From positions 496,001-560,000 of the forward strand of contig NZ_JABFDH010000001.1 of assembly GCF_013403975.1 (NCBI RefSeq): a stretch of 64,000 nt of DNA, in the 5' to 3' direction. Positions 55,060-64,000 of the stretch are shown piece after piece (the first letter of the stretch is position 1; the number at the start of each line of letters is the position of its first letter). The DNA is from Winogradskyella ursingii. Its GTDB lineage: Bacteria > Bacteroidota > Bacteroidia > Flavobacteriales > Flavobacteriaceae. Both the position numbers and the translations under genes were made by a program. The notes below the pieces were generated by a model that made no database searches, was not told the origin of the DNA, and saw only the letters and a list, made by a program, of their open reading frames with translations.

Positions 55060-56298
55060 TTGAAATCTAGAAAATTTATAACTACAATAAAATATTTCTT
55101 TTTCGGATTAGTGTTATTGTTTCTATTTCATTTTGAAACATTATATATTGGGCCAATAAAAATTTCCCACGCTTGGAAAGGTTTAGTATTGGTGTTTCTG
55201 CTGATTAGTTTATTGAGAAGAGATAAGAACATTTTTTTTATTTATAAACCTCTTATTGCTATAGCTACTTTGCAATTGTTTAGTATAGAGGTGTTTGTGA
55301 ATCCAATCAACGCCGTCTTATTGTTTGCCACTATTCTTATTTTGCCTCTGTTCGGTATTTACGTTTTAAAATATTCAACAGTACAACTTCAGAAAGCTTT
55401 GTTATTTATAACCTCTTTTTTTATTTTATCATTTATTCCATATAAACTCGGTCTTATAGCTAGTTTGGGTGATATTTATAACTTGAATAAATATGGTGGC
55501 AGATCTGAAGGATTGATTGGTGCATTTCAAGGCGCACATCCTGCATCAATAGCACTTGCTGGATCATTCTTAGTCATACTTTACTTTTGGTTCATTAAAG
55601 CTTATAGTCGTCCGTTTCTTACAGTGCTTTTGGCATTAGGTTTTTATTTTTTAATAAATACTTATGTGAGAACAGGAATGGCAATGGTCGTTATAGGCGT
55701 ATTACCTATGATTTTTTATTTTGGTAAAAAAGAAAAATCATCAAGATTTCGTCTCATAGCAATTAGTGGTTTTTTGGCCTTATTAACTGCCCTATGGGTA
55801 ATGAATAATGAGGTGTTGCTCAAGCGAATTATTGGTGAAGATAAGTACTATAAAGAAGATTCATTTGAAACTGTCGGGAGTGGAAGAGGCCTTATATATC
55901 TAACAAATATTGAAATCTTTTCGGAGGCAAAAATGATGGAAAAGGTTTTTGGAATAGGGCAAACGGAATTGATTAAGCGGACAGAAAATAAAATAGGTAA
56001 AAGTCTTTTGTCGCATAATGGTTTTCTTCAAATATTAATATCAAATGGTATTATAGGGTTCGTATTCTTTTTGATCTATATAAGGTCTATATATAAGCTA
56101 AAAAAAAGACTTTTTCCCAATCATTTCGTAATAATATTTTCACTTTTGTTGGCATTTGTAACAATGAGTCTTGTTCAGGGATATGACATTATTTATTTTC
56201 ATATACTTATGATGTTGTGTATCCCATTATATGTACAAGAGTCGTATATGTTTAATAATTTAAAAAAGGCAACTTTAAAGCAAATTTTAAAAAAATAG
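55060..56298 (+). CDS. Wzy-like O-antigen/capsule polymerase
   Basis: 412 residues, TTG start 7 bp after the preceding gene. Ten or more hydrophobic segments with a larger periplasmic loop (about residues 255-325, EDKYYKEDSFETVGSGRGL, IFGIGQ-like FGIGQTELI, LLSHNGFLQILISNGI). The GxGxxxxxNxHN-like loop is the pattern of Wzy/O-antigen ligase proteins. Sequence conservation is low in this class, so polymerase versus ligase cannot be separated. Strikingly A+T-rich. Confidence 0.83.
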   Translation: MKSRKFITTIKYFFFGLVLLFLFHFETLYIGPIKISHAWKGLVLVFLLISLLRRDKNIFFIYKPLIAIATLQLFSIEVFVNPINAVLLFATILILPLFGIYVLKYSTVQLQKALLFITSFFILSFIPYKLGLIASLGDIYNLNKYGGRSEGLIGAFQGAHPASIALAGSFLVILYFWFIKAYSRPFLTVLLALGFYFLINTYVRTGMAMVVIGVLPMIFYFGKKEKSSRFRLIAISGFLALLTALWVMNNEVLLKRIIGEDKYYKEDSFETVGSGRGLIYLTNIEIFSEAKMMEKVFGIGQTELIKRTENKIGKSLLSHNGFLQILISNGIIGFVFFLIYIRSIYKLKKRLFPNHFVIIFSLLLAFVTMSLVQGYDIIYFHILMMLCIPLYVQESYMFNNLKKATLKQILKK

Positions 56299-56301
56299 GT
56301 T

Positions 56302-57387
56302 TTGAAAGATAAACAAACAATAATGTTTATAGGTCCTTTGCCACCACCTTTGGGAGGTGTTGCAATAATGAATGAAAACTTTCAAAATTTGAATTATGAA
56401 AATTTTGAAACATTGGCATTTGACACGTCAAACAAAAAGTTGAGAGAGGATTTATCTGGAAAGGTTAGCTTTAAAAGCTTATTGCATAACTACTCTACGG
56501 TAGAGAGAATAAAAAAAACTGTACGTAAAGAAAGTCCACAATTAATAAATATTTTTGTTACTTCTGGTTATTCTGTTTTAAGGGATATATGGATCTTACG
56601 GAGTTTGAGCAAATTCAAAATTCCGACTATTGTACATTTTCATTCAAAAACTTGTGGTGAGTTTATACTAAAACCTAAGAGACTAAAATGGCTTGGGAGA
56701 TGTTTCGATAAATATGCTAGAGGAATTGTGTTGCTCTCAAAATATCACTTGGATTTTTTTAAAGACTATTTCCCAAAAGAAAAGTGTGTGATTGTTGAGA
56801 ACTTTGTTGATTATTCCAAATTTGATAATGTAATAGATTCCAAAAGTATCGATTTTTTATTTGTTGGTCGTTTAAGCAAAAAGAAAGGTTTTTTTGATTT
56901 GTTAGAAGCGGTAAATCTGTTAAAAAAGAAAGGAGTATGTTTTAAAGTTAATGTTATTGGTTTAGCTGTTAAATCAAGTGAAGAAAAGAGTATCAACCAA
57001 TATATAGATAAAAATAACTTAAGGAACTATTTTGTGTTTCACGGTGCGGTTTTTGGAGAAAAAAAATTCAATCTTTTTAGACAAAGTAAACTTTTACTTT
57101 TTCCAAGTCATTTTGAGAATTCACCTGTTGTATTAAAAGAGGGCATTGCAGCTAAGATGGGTATTTTAGCTTCAAATATTACTGCAAATTTAATTATACT
57201 TAAGGGTAATAATAATTTTTTACTACATGAAGTTAAAAACTCAATTCATTTAGCAAAGCAAATGGAGATAGGCTTAAAAGACACCGCGCTAATAAATCAG
57301 ATGTGCCATGATTCATCTGAGATAAAGAAATTCGACAAGTCAATAGCTCAAGAAAAAATTACAAAATTGTTTAAATCAGTAATTTAA
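56302..57387 (+). CDS. Glycosyltransferase, GT4 family
   Basis: 361 residues from a TTG start. N-terminal FIGPLPPPLGGVAIMNENF (glycine-rich acceptor loop), FLFVGRLSKKKGFFDLLEA (start of the donor domain), and the E-x7-E motif in HFENSPVVLKEGIAAKMG near residue 273. These place it in GT4. Likely adds one sugar of the repeat unit. It overlaps the next gene by one base, indicating translational coupling. Confidence 0.9.
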   Translation: MKDKQTIMFIGPLPPPLGGVAIMNENFQNLNYENFETLAFDTSNKKLREDLSGKVSFKSLLHNYSTVERIKKTVRKESPQLINIFVTSGYSVLRDIWILRSLSKFKIPTIVHFHSKTCGEFILKPKRLKWLGRCFDKYARGIVLLSKYHLDFFKDYFPKEKCVIVENFVDYSKFDNVIDSKSIDFLFVGRLSKKKGFFDLLEAVNLLKKKGVCFKVNVIGLAVKSSEEKSINQYIDKNNLRNYFVFHGAVFGEKKFNLFRQSKLLLFPSHFENSPVVLKEGIAAKMGILASNITANLIILKGNNNFLLHEVKNSIHLAKQMEIGLKDTALINQMCHDSSEIKKFDKSIAQEKITKLFKSVI

Positions 57388-58703
57388 TGAGAAAAGAGCT
57401 ACTACTTTTCTATGGAAAACTTAATTTTTTATTCCCAAAACTAATGGGAATAGCTTACCACAATTACAAAAATAAAAGATTAAAAAAATATAGAAACGAG
57501 TTCGATGCTCAATCGGAACTGTTGACCATGGTCAACAAAAGCATTAATACGATACCATATTACAAAACAAAATATGGCATCGATCCAATACAATCTATTG
57601 AAGTCTTTCATAACACTATTGACTTTATAGATAAAACAACAGTTATGGCCTATTGGGAAAAGTTTCAACTACCAAATACACCAAAAAATAAAGTTGTTTC
57701 TGGTACAACTGGTGGCACATCTGGCAAGCCATTAAAACTCATTTTACCCAAAGACCGTTATATTTTTGAATTGGCAACAATGCACACCATGTGGGAAAAT
57801 GTTGGTTGGACAGGGCACACAAGAGGAGTTCTTAGAAATCAAAAACTAGATAAGAGGGAGATATTCAAAGTTAACCCAATTAAAAAAGAAATCATTTTTG
57901 ATGGTTTTAATACTTCAGATGCATATTTTGAAAATATCTATCAGACATTAAAAAAGCATAACATTCAATATTTGCATGCCTACCCAAGTAGTGCTTTTCA
58001 GTTTTCTCAATTCCTACAGCGTAAACAAAAGAACACCAGTTTTATAAAAGCATTTTTATGTGGCTCAGAGGGTCTGTTGCCAGAGCAAAAACATTTAATA
58101 TCAGATATTCTTCAAATCCCTATCTTTCATTGGTATGGCCATTCAGAAAAACTTATATTGGGCGGTTATTGTAAAGCGTCTCAACTCGTTCATATAGAAC
58201 CTACCTACGGCTACTTTGAGCTTATTGACGAAGATGGGAAGCAAATAACCAAAAAGGGGCAAATTGGGGAAATGGTTGGTACGACACTTCATAATCCTTA
58301 TATGCCACTTATCCGTTACAAAACGGGTGACTATGCAGAATATGCTGGCAATTATTGCGAGCATTGTCAGCGTCATTTGCCGTTGCTAAAAAAAGTTTAT
58401 GGTCGTTGGGACAAAAACAAAATATATAAGTCGGATGGGACTTATATCACGACAACTGCCTTAAATTTGCATTCAGACATCTATAATAAAATTGCTGGAA
58501 TTCAATATGTTCAGAAGAATAAAGGTGACTTAATTGTAAAAATAATTAAAGCAGAAAATTTTAATGCAAAAGATGAAGTGGTATTAGAAACGCATTATAA
58601 AAGTGCTTTTGGAAAAGAAAATAATGTCAAAATTCAATTTGTAGAGGCTTTACAAAAGCAACCAAATGGAAAATTCATAAATTTAATCAGTGAAATCAAC
58701 TAA
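57387..58703 (+). CDS. CapK/PaaK-like adenylate-forming ligase
   Basis: 438 residues of the phenylacetate-CoA ligase-like family seen in capsule loci (CapK type). AMP-binding loop SGTTGGTSGKPLKL at about residues 105-118, FLCGSEGLLPEQ, FHWYGHSEKLILGGYC, and RYKTGDYAEY. Four Cys residues (GGYCKAS, NYCEHCQRH) may bind zinc. The family activates a carboxylate as an adenylate; in surface glycan loci it may attach an acyl or amino-acid group to a sugar, but the acid is unknown. Confidence 0.87.
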   Translation: MRKELLLFYGKLNFLFPKLMGIAYHNYKNKRLKKYRNEFDAQSELLTMVNKSINTIPYYKTKYGIDPIQSIEVFHNTIDFIDKTTVMAYWEKFQLPNTPKNKVVSGTTGGTSGKPLKLILPKDRYIFELATMHTMWENVGWTGHTRGVLRNQKLDKREIFKVNPIKKEIIFDGFNTSDAYFENIYQTLKKHNIQYLHAYPSSAFQFSQFLQRKQKNTSFIKAFLCGSEGLLPEQKHLISDILQIPIFHWYGHSEKLILGGYCKASQLVHIEPTYGYFELIDEDGKQITKKGQIGEMVGTTLHNPYMPLIRYKTGDYAEYAGNYCEHCQRHLPLLKKVYGRWDKNKIYKSDGTYITTTALNLHSDIYNKIAGIQYVQKNKGDLIVKIIKAENFNAKDEVVLETHYKSAFGKENNVKIQFVEALQKQPNGKFINLISEIN

Positions 58704-60842
58704 ATGCACCAACTCACACAAAAACTAGGTTCTGGCGATATGATTATACAAGACGTGCCGTATCCGCAATTGGGCAAGGGCATGGTGATTGTAAAAAATC
58801 ATTACTCTATCATCAGTGCAGGTACCGAAGGTTCTACAGTTGTGGCAGCACGTAAAAGTTTAATCGGCAAGGCAAAAGAGCGTCCGCAGCAAGTAAAGCA
58901 AGTTATAGATACTTTTAAAAAGCAGGGGCCAACCCAAACCTACAGAGCCGTGATGAAAAAGTTGGATGCCTATTCACCATTGGGTTACAGTTGTGCTGGA
59001 GAAGTTATTGAAGTTGGAGAAGGAGTTACCGAATTTGAAGTGGGAGACAAAGTCGCCTGTGCAGGAGCAGGTTACGCCAACCATGCTGAAATCGTTGCTG
59101 TGCCAACCAACCTGTGCGTAAAGATTAACGAGGATGCCGATTTAAAAAATGCAGCATATAACACGCTTGGAGCCATTGCCATGCAAGGAGTGCGCCAAGC
59201 AGACATGCGTTTGGGAGAATCCTGTGTGGTCATCGGTTTGGGACTTTTGGGTCAACTGACAGCTTTAATTCTTAAAGCATCAGGTGTTAATGTGATTGGT
59301 ATCGATGTTTCTGAAGCTGCTGTAAAGCAAGCTATTGATAACAGTGTGGTAGATTTGGGATTGGCTAGAAGTACTTCAGGTATTGCAGAACAAATCAACA
59401 ACGCAACCAACGGCATCGGAGCAGATGCAGTTATTATTGCAGCCGCAACAGACAGTTTAGATCCTATTAATTTTGCAGGTGAAATTGCACGTAAAAAAGG
59501 AAAAGTGGTGGTACTTGGAGCTGTGCCAACAGGTTTTGACCGCGATCCATTTTGGTATAGAAAAGAACTGGAACTAAAAATGGCGTGCTCTTACGGTCCT
59601 GGACGCTACGACCTTAATTATGAGGAAAAAGGAATCGATTATCCTGTGGCTTACGTGCGCTGGACGGAAAAGCGCAACATGGAGGCTTTTCAGAAGTTGT
59701 TACAGACCAATAAAATAAATATAGATTATCTAACAACGCACCAATTCGATTTTGAAAATGCCAAGGAGGCTTTTGATTTAGTCGTCAATAAAGATGAACC
59801 GTTTACGGGAATTGCTCTAAAATACAATACGGATAAAGCTATATCAAAATCTAAAATAGCCACGTCCGGAACTTCAGCTTTAGGTAAAATCAACATCTCC
59901 TTTATCGGAGCGGGAAGTTATGCCCAAGGGAATCTATTGCCCAACATTCCTGAAACTAATGAGATTGGTAGAGTTGGAGTGCTCACTAATACGGGAACCA
60001 CATCAAAACGTGTGGCCGAAAAATTCAAGTTTCAATTTTGCGCCACAGAAGAAAACGATGTGTTGGACGATAAAACAAATACCGTATTTGTGGCCACGCG
60101 TCACAATTCGCATGGAGAATATGTGCTCAAAGCTCTAAAAGCTAATAAAAACGTCTTTGTTGAAAAACCATTGTGCTTAAAGGAATCTGAATTGGAGGAA
60201 ATTATAGAAGCACAAGAAAACTCGGAAAAAGCGGTGACGGTTGGTTTTAACCGTAGGTTTTCACCGCTGTCCAAAAAACTAAAAAAAGCATTGGGTAAAA
60301 ATCCAATGACCATGATTTACAGAATTAACGCTGGATCCATTCCTGCGGATAACTGGATTCAGGATGCTGAAATTGGTGGAGGGAGAATTTTGGGTGAAGT
60401 CTGTCATTTTATTGATTACCTCACTTATCTCAACGGTAGTTTGCCAACAAAAGTTTCAGCTTTAGCAATTCCGGATAGCAACAATTTAAATGACACGTTG
60501 AATATTTTAATTCAATTTCAAAATGGCTCATCTGGTGTTATTGGGTATTATGCCAACGGTTCAAAAAGCATGGCCAAAGAATATGTTGAGGTATTTTCGG
60601 CTGGACTTTCGGCAACCTTAAATGATTTTAAAGAGCTGAAGATTTACGGAAAAGGAAAGCCAAAAAAGAAGAAAATCCTTAACCAGAACAAAGGACAAAA
60701 AGAAATGGTTGAAGCTTTCGTTAATGGATTGCTTAACGACGGAAAAGCGCCAATTTCGTTTGAAGAAATAGTAGCTGTAACCAAAGCGTCATTCAATGTT
60801 TTAGAATCAATTAAACGTGGAGGACAGCAAGTTGAAATCTAA
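58704..60842 (+). CDS. Bi-domain oxidoreductase (zinc-type alcohol dehydrogenase fused to Gfo/Idh/MocA)
   Basis: 712 residues. Residues ~1-370 form a medium-chain dehydrogenase (AGEVIEVGEGVTEFEVGDKV, the Rossmann part CVVIGLGLLGQLTALIL). Residues ~390-710 form a Gfo/Idh/MocA domain (ISFIGAGSYAQGNLLPNI, NKNVFVEKPLCLKESELEEI, VGFNRRFSPLSKKL). The fusion is a recognised family in Bacteroidota polysaccharide loci; the sugar it oxidises or reduces is not known. It follows the CapK-like gene directly and overlaps the next gene by about 10 bases. Confidence 0.93.
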   Translation: MHQLTQKLGSGDMIIQDVPYPQLGKGMVIVKNHYSIISAGTEGSTVVAARKSLIGKAKERPQQVKQVIDTFKKQGPTQTYRAVMKKLDAYSPLGYSCAGEVIEVGEGVTEFEVGDKVACAGAGYANHAEIVAVPTNLCVKINEDADLKNAAYNTLGAIAMQGVRQADMRLGESCVVIGLGLLGQLTALILKASGVNVIGIDVSEAAVKQAIDNSVVDLGLARSTSGIAEQINNATNGIGADAVIIAAATDSLDPINFAGEIARKKGKVVVLGAVPTGFDRDPFWYRKELELKMACSYGPGRYDLNYEEKGIDYPVAYVRWTEKRNMEAFQKLLQTNKINIDYLTTHQFDFENAKEAFDLVVNKDEPFTGIALKYNTDKAISKSKIATSGTSALGKINISFIGAGSYAQGNLLPNIPETNEIGRVGVLTNTGTTSKRVAEKFKFQFCATEENDVLDDKTNTVFVATRHNSHGEYVLKALKANKNVFVEKPLCLKESELEEIIEAQENSEKAVTVGFNRRFSPLSKKLKKALGKNPMTMIYRINAGSIPADNWIQDAEIGGGRILGEVCHFIDYLTYLNGSLPTKVSALAIPDSNNLNDTLNILIQFQNGSSGVIGYYANGSKSMAKEYVEVFSAGLSATLNDFKELKIYGKGKPKKKKILNQNKGQKEMVEAFVNGLLNDGKAPISFEEIVAVTKASFNVLESIKRGGQQVEI

Positions 60843-62037
60843 ATTCACAAAAAGTTTTTCAAAACTAAAAACCTACTGCGAAAACGAAAACTTCAAAGGT
60901 TGGGATCCGTATGATGGTATTAACTCAAAGATCTTTCAAGCCTTGCCACTCAAACATTGGGATTTGGCAAGATTGGCTTGGATTCAAGGATTTAAAAGAA
61001 GTCCAATAAATTTAAGACGTTTACTTTTAGTGCCAAAACAGCACAATGCAAAAGGTGTTGGTTTGTTTTTGTTAGCTTACTGCAGACTTTACAAACTTGC
61101 CGAAAATGGAGATGAAACTTTTGGAACCAAAGTACAGCATTTAAAAAAGATAAAGGAACTGACAGAACTGCTTTTAGAGATGCGATCTAAGGGCTTTTCA
61201 GGCGCATGTTGGGGCTACAATTTCGATTGGCAGGCGAGACGTCTATTTCTGTTCAAAAAAAATACGCCAACCGTTGTAGCGACTTGCTTTTGTGTAGAAG
61301 CTTTGATTGAAAGCTATGAAATCACAAAAGATAAAAAAGTGTTGGATGTGGCGCTTTCAGCAGCAGATTTTGTCACTGAAGATTTATCAAGAACGCAGCA
61401 TGGCAAGGGAATTATGTTTTCTTATAGTGTAAAAGATGGCAATAATACCGTAATTAACGCGTCACTTTTAGGCGCAAAGATTTTAAGCTTTTCCTATAAA
61501 TACACTAAAAATGATAGTCATGCAGATTTGGCTAAACAGGCCGTAATAGCAGCATGCGAATTGCAGGAAATGGATGGTTCATGGATTTACGGTTTATTGG
61601 ATATCCAATCATGGAAAGACAGTTTTCATACAGGCTTTAACCTAGATGCGATTGAAACGTATCAGCAAAATACAAGAGATAGGTCGTTTCAGAAATACAT
61701 TGACAAGGGAATGAAATTTTATATCGAAAATTTCTTCGAGCCTAACGGAATGCCAAAGTATTACCATGATAAAACATTTCCGATTGATATACATTGTCCG
61801 GCTCAAGTTATCACTACCGCTTCAAAATTGGATGTGTTTCAACCCAATAAAGAATTACTTACCAAAGTTTTAAACTGGACGGTAGAAAACATGCAGCATA
61901 AAAAAGGCTATTTTTACTACCAGTATAGAAAAGGAATCAGTTCCAAAATATCATATATGCGTTGGAGTAACGCGTTTATGTTCAATGCTTTCGCACATTA
62001 TTTTTTAGAACAGCAAGCCATTAAAAATGACATCTGA
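60832..62037 (+). CDS. Alpha-helical (possibly alpha/alpha-toroid) protein of unknown function in the polysaccharide operon
   Basis: About 401 residues from TTG 60832 (MKSKFTKSFSKLK); a GTG at 60817 is an alternative. No signal peptide. Repeated paired-helix segments with aromatic and His/Trp residues (CWGYNFDWQARRLFLF, VATCFCVEALIESY, QEMDGSWIYGLLD, SWKDSFHTGFNLDAIETYQ, PIDIHCPAQVITTASK) look like an (alpha/alpha)6 barrel of the epimerase/lyase/terpene-cyclase type. Homologs accompany the bi-domain oxidoreductase in other Bacteroidota and have been given doubtful enzyme names; I do not assign one. Overlaps genes on both sides. Confidence 0.8.
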   Translation: MKSKFTKSFSKLKTYCENENFKGWDPYDGINSKIFQALPLKHWDLARLAWIQGFKRSPINLRRLLLVPKQHNAKGVGLFLLAYCRLYKLAENGDETFGTKVQHLKKIKELTELLLEMRSKGFSGACWGYNFDWQARRLFLFKKNTPTVVATCFCVEALIESYEITKDKKVLDVALSAADFVTEDLSRTQHGKGIMFSYSVKDGNNTVINASLLGAKILSFSYKYTKNDSHADLAKQAVIAACELQEMDGSWIYGLLDIQSWKDSFHTGFNLDAIETYQQNTRDRSFQKYIDKGMKFYIENFFEPNGMPKYYHDKTFPIDIHCPAQVITTASKLDVFQPNKELLTKVLNWTVENMQHKKGYFYYQYRKGISSKISYMRWSNAFMFNAFAHYFLEQQAIKNDI

Positions 62038-62725
62038 AACGCTCAACGGTATCATAACTTACGCGCCCGAATCTCGGGAGCAGTTAATGGACTATGCGTT
62101 TGAGCATAGTAAGATTTTAGTGGCCGTTAATGCTGAAAAAATATTACATGCCACAGATGAAAGTCGTAAAATCATCAACAGAAATTTAGGTTATCCAGAT
62201 GGTATTGGAGCGGTTTGGGCATTGCAAAAAAAAGGACACAAATCCGCAGTTAAAATTCCAGGATGCGAGTTGTGGTTGGATATGATAGCAAAACATTACC
62301 AATCGAAATCATTTTATTTAGTAGGAGCAAAGCAAGAGGTTATTGAAGCCACGGTAAACCAACTAACATCTGAATTTGCAGGAATTAACATTTGCAACTT
62401 TAGAAATGGCTATATAAAAACAGAACAAGAAGAACTCGATTTAATTGAAGATATAAAAAAACACCAACCTGACGTGATTTTTGTTGCGATGGGTTCACCG
62501 AAACAAGAAGAGTTAATGGAGCGCATTCAAAAACAACACCAAGCTGTTTATCAAGGCTTGGGAGGTAGTTTTGATGTGTATACTGGCAATGTAAAGCGTG
62601 CTCCAGAATGGTGGGTGAAAAATAATATGGAGTGGGCGTACAGGTTAATTAACCAACCTTCACGTATTAAACGTCAGATTCATTTGGTAAAGTTCTTCTT
62701 AAATTTGAAATTGGGAAAGTACTAA
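62027..62725 (+). CDS. WecG/TagA/CpsF-family glycosyltransferase
   Basis: 232 residues. GT26 signatures: DGIGAVWALQKKG, a GxELW motif (IPGCELWLDMIAKHY), FYLVGAKQEVIEATV, VIFVAMGSPKQEELMERI and GLGGSFDVYTGNVKRAPEWW. The family transfers N-acetylmannosamine(-uronate) or another sugar to a lipid-linked GlcNAc primer. This fits the following wecB gene, which makes UDP-ManNAc. Starts inside the 3' end of the preceding gene. Confidence 0.95.
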   Translation: MTSETLNGIITYAPESREQLMDYAFEHSKILVAVNAEKILHATDESRKIINRNLGYPDGIGAVWALQKKGHKSAVKIPGCELWLDMIAKHYQSKSFYLVGAKQEVIEATVNQLTSEFAGINICNFRNGYIKTEQEELDLIEDIKKHQPDVIFVAMGSPKQEELMERIQKQHQAVYQGLGGSFDVYTGNVKRAPEWWVKNNMEWAYRLINQPSRIKRQIHLVKFFLNLKLGKY

Positions 62726-62823
62726 AATATAAGACTGTCACATCAAGCATTGGTTGAAATAAAATATATTTTATTGAAACCACCTTGCATGGCAAGTCAA
62801 GATGCAATCAAACTAAAAAGTTT

Positions 62824-63930
62824 ATGTCTAATACATACAACATCACAATAATAGCAGGAGCCAGACCAAATTTCATGAAAATAGCTCCCATCATTCACGC
62901 TATTGTAAAATCAAAAAACGAAGGGCACGCTATAGATTACAGATTGGTGCACACAGGACAACATTATGATAAAAACATGTCAGGCAGTTTCTTTGAGCAG
63001 CTTAAAATTCCGGTGCCACACACTAATCTAGAATGTAGTGGAGGCACACAGGCCGAACAAACAGCTGCTATTTTAGTAGCATTTGAAAAGGAACTTATGG
63101 CAAATCCTGCCGATTTGGTATTGGTGGTTGGCGATGTCACTTCTACTATGGCATGTGCATTAGTCGCTCAAAAATTACACACCAAAGTAGCGCATGTCGA
63201 AGGAGGTATCCGATCGAACGACTGGACCATGCCTGAAGAAATTAACCGATTGGTAACGGATAGCATTACCAATTATTTTTTTACCACCTCAGAAACAGCC
63301 AATAAAACCCTTAGAGCGAGTGGAGTTAAGGAGGAAGCAATTTTCTACGTTGGGAACACGATGATTGATACGCTTCTTAAACAGAGGCCAAATTTTAAAG
63401 CTCCTAAAATTTGGGATGAATTAAATTTAAAGGAAAAGCAATATATCGTGATGACGCTTCACCGACCAGCCAATGTCGATGAAGAAAGTCAACTTAAAGA
63501 TATGATCGCAGAAATCATAAATCATACAAAGGATTTGCCACTTATTTTTCCTGTGCATCCTAGAACTGCTAAAATTCTCGAAAGATTGCAGATTTCCCAT
63601 TCCAGATTGCACACAGTGGAGCCTCTCGGTTATTTGGAATTCAATTTTTTAGTAGAACGTGCCAAAGCCGTAATTACAGATTCTGGTGGTATTACCGAAG
63701 AAGCATCAGTCATGCTAGTGCCTTGTATGACCCTCCGTGATAATACAGAACGACCGGAAACAATGACGTTGGGCACGAATGAATTGGTAGGCACTAATCC
63801 AAAAAATATTCAGAAATATCTAGATAAATTGTTTGCTGGTCAATGGAAAACAGGGCAGGATATCCCTTTGTGGGATGGTAAAACAGCAGAGCGTATTATT
63901 GCTGAATTAATTATTTTAAGCGACGCTTAA
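62824..63930 (+). CDS. wecB: UDP-N-acetylglucosamine 2-epimerase (non-hydrolysing)
   Basis: 368 residues from the ATG at 62824 (MSNTYNITIIAGARPNFMKI); an upstream TTG at 62785 would add residues not typical of the family. Motifs: GARPNFMKIAPI, HTGQHYDKNMS, VVGDVTSTMACAL, AHVEGGIRSNDWTMPEEINR, HPRTAKIL and ITDSGGITEEASVM. It interconverts UDP-GlcNAc and UDP-ManNAc in the cytoplasm, supplying the donor for the WecG-type transferase upstream. Last complete gene; nothing firm is seen in 63931-64000. Confidence 0.96.
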   Translation: MSNTYNITIIAGARPNFMKIAPIIHAIVKSKNEGHAIDYRLVHTGQHYDKNMSGSFFEQLKIPVPHTNLECSGGTQAEQTAAILVAFEKELMANPADLVLVVGDVTSTMACALVAQKLHTKVAHVEGGIRSNDWTMPEEINRLVTDSITNYFFTTSETANKTLRASGVKEEAIFYVGNTMIDTLLKQRPNFKAPKIWDELNLKEKQYIVMTLHRPANVDEESQLKDMIAEIINHTKDLPLIFPVHPRTAKILERLQISHSRLHTVEPLGYLEFNFLVERAKAVITDSGGITEEASVMLVPCMTLRDNTERPETMTLGTNELVGTNPKNIQKYLDKLFAGQWKTGQDIPLWDGKTAERIIAELIILSDA

Positions 63931-64000
63931 ACCAAATAACAGATACATTAACCTGTAAACTCCACAATAAACCCTTAATTGCATAGAATTTGTATATTCG

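Noticed and set aside
1-64000. CRISPR arrays, insertion sequences or rRNA genes
   Set aside because: No regularly spaced repeat arrays, transposase-like proteins or rRNA sequence were seen; the only mobile-like items are the four-helix-bundle segment and the REP-like pairs.

Overview
The window is a chromosomal segment of a Bacteroidota bacterium, almost certainly family Flavobacteriaceae. The evidence is A+T-rich DNA, promoters of the TAnnTTTG (-7) type in place of a sigma70 -10 box, two large surface proteins with type IX secretion (T9SS) C-terminal sorting domains, the Bacteroidota order of the division/cell-wall (dcw) cluster, and a class II HMG-CoA reductase beside a GHMP kinase (mevalonate pathway). 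Species cannot be named from the sequence alone.

Layout. 1-20 kb is housekeeping: the C-terminal end of a CBS/CorC-type membrane protein, a PpiD-like periplasmic foldase, GHMP kinase and HMG-CoA reductase (minus strand), a dipeptidyl peptidase IV-type S9 peptidase, a POT peptide transporter, a thioredoxin-fold protein, then comEC, an NlpC/P60 lipoprotein, lpxB and surE (minus), a tail-specific protease, an OppC-type permease, an unknown exported protein, engB and an alpha/beta hydrolase. 20.1-36.1 kb is the complete dcw cluster (mraZ-rsmH-ftsL-ftsI-murE-mraY-murD-ftsW-murG-murC-ftsQ-ftsA-ftsZ), nearly all overlapping or tightly spaced, headed by a clear MraZ operator/promoter. It has been invaded twice: by a four-helix-bundle protein gene between murE and mraY, and by two copies of a paired-hairpin REP-like repeat on either side of murD. 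36.2-40.7 kb holds yqeY, tRNA-Arg(TCG) with a partial copy of its 3' end just downstream, a SLC13-type transporter, an M90/MtfA-type metallopeptidase and a UDP-glucuronate decarboxylase.

41.3-64 kb is the accessory, surface-related part. A minus-strand operon encodes a 53-residue exported peptide (43602-43763), an HprK-like kinase with a PqqD-like N-terminal region, and a PF14907-type nucleotidyltransferase. It looks like a peptide-modification or signalling system of unknown product and is the best candidate here for something undescribed. Upstream of it lie two tandem paralogous T9SS surface proteins with near-identical promoters. The divergent asparagine synthetase gene asnB is bracketed by two direct copies of a ~105-bp non-coding module. 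The second copy precedes a long polysaccharide operon: methyltransferase, Wzx-like flippase, GT4, Wzy-like polymerase, GT4, CapK/PaaK-like ligase, bi-domain oxidoreductase, an unknown alpha-helical protein, a WecG/TagA glycosyltransferase and WecB epimerase.

All calls come from reading sequence and translations. No database search was run, and statements about families rest on remembered motifs.
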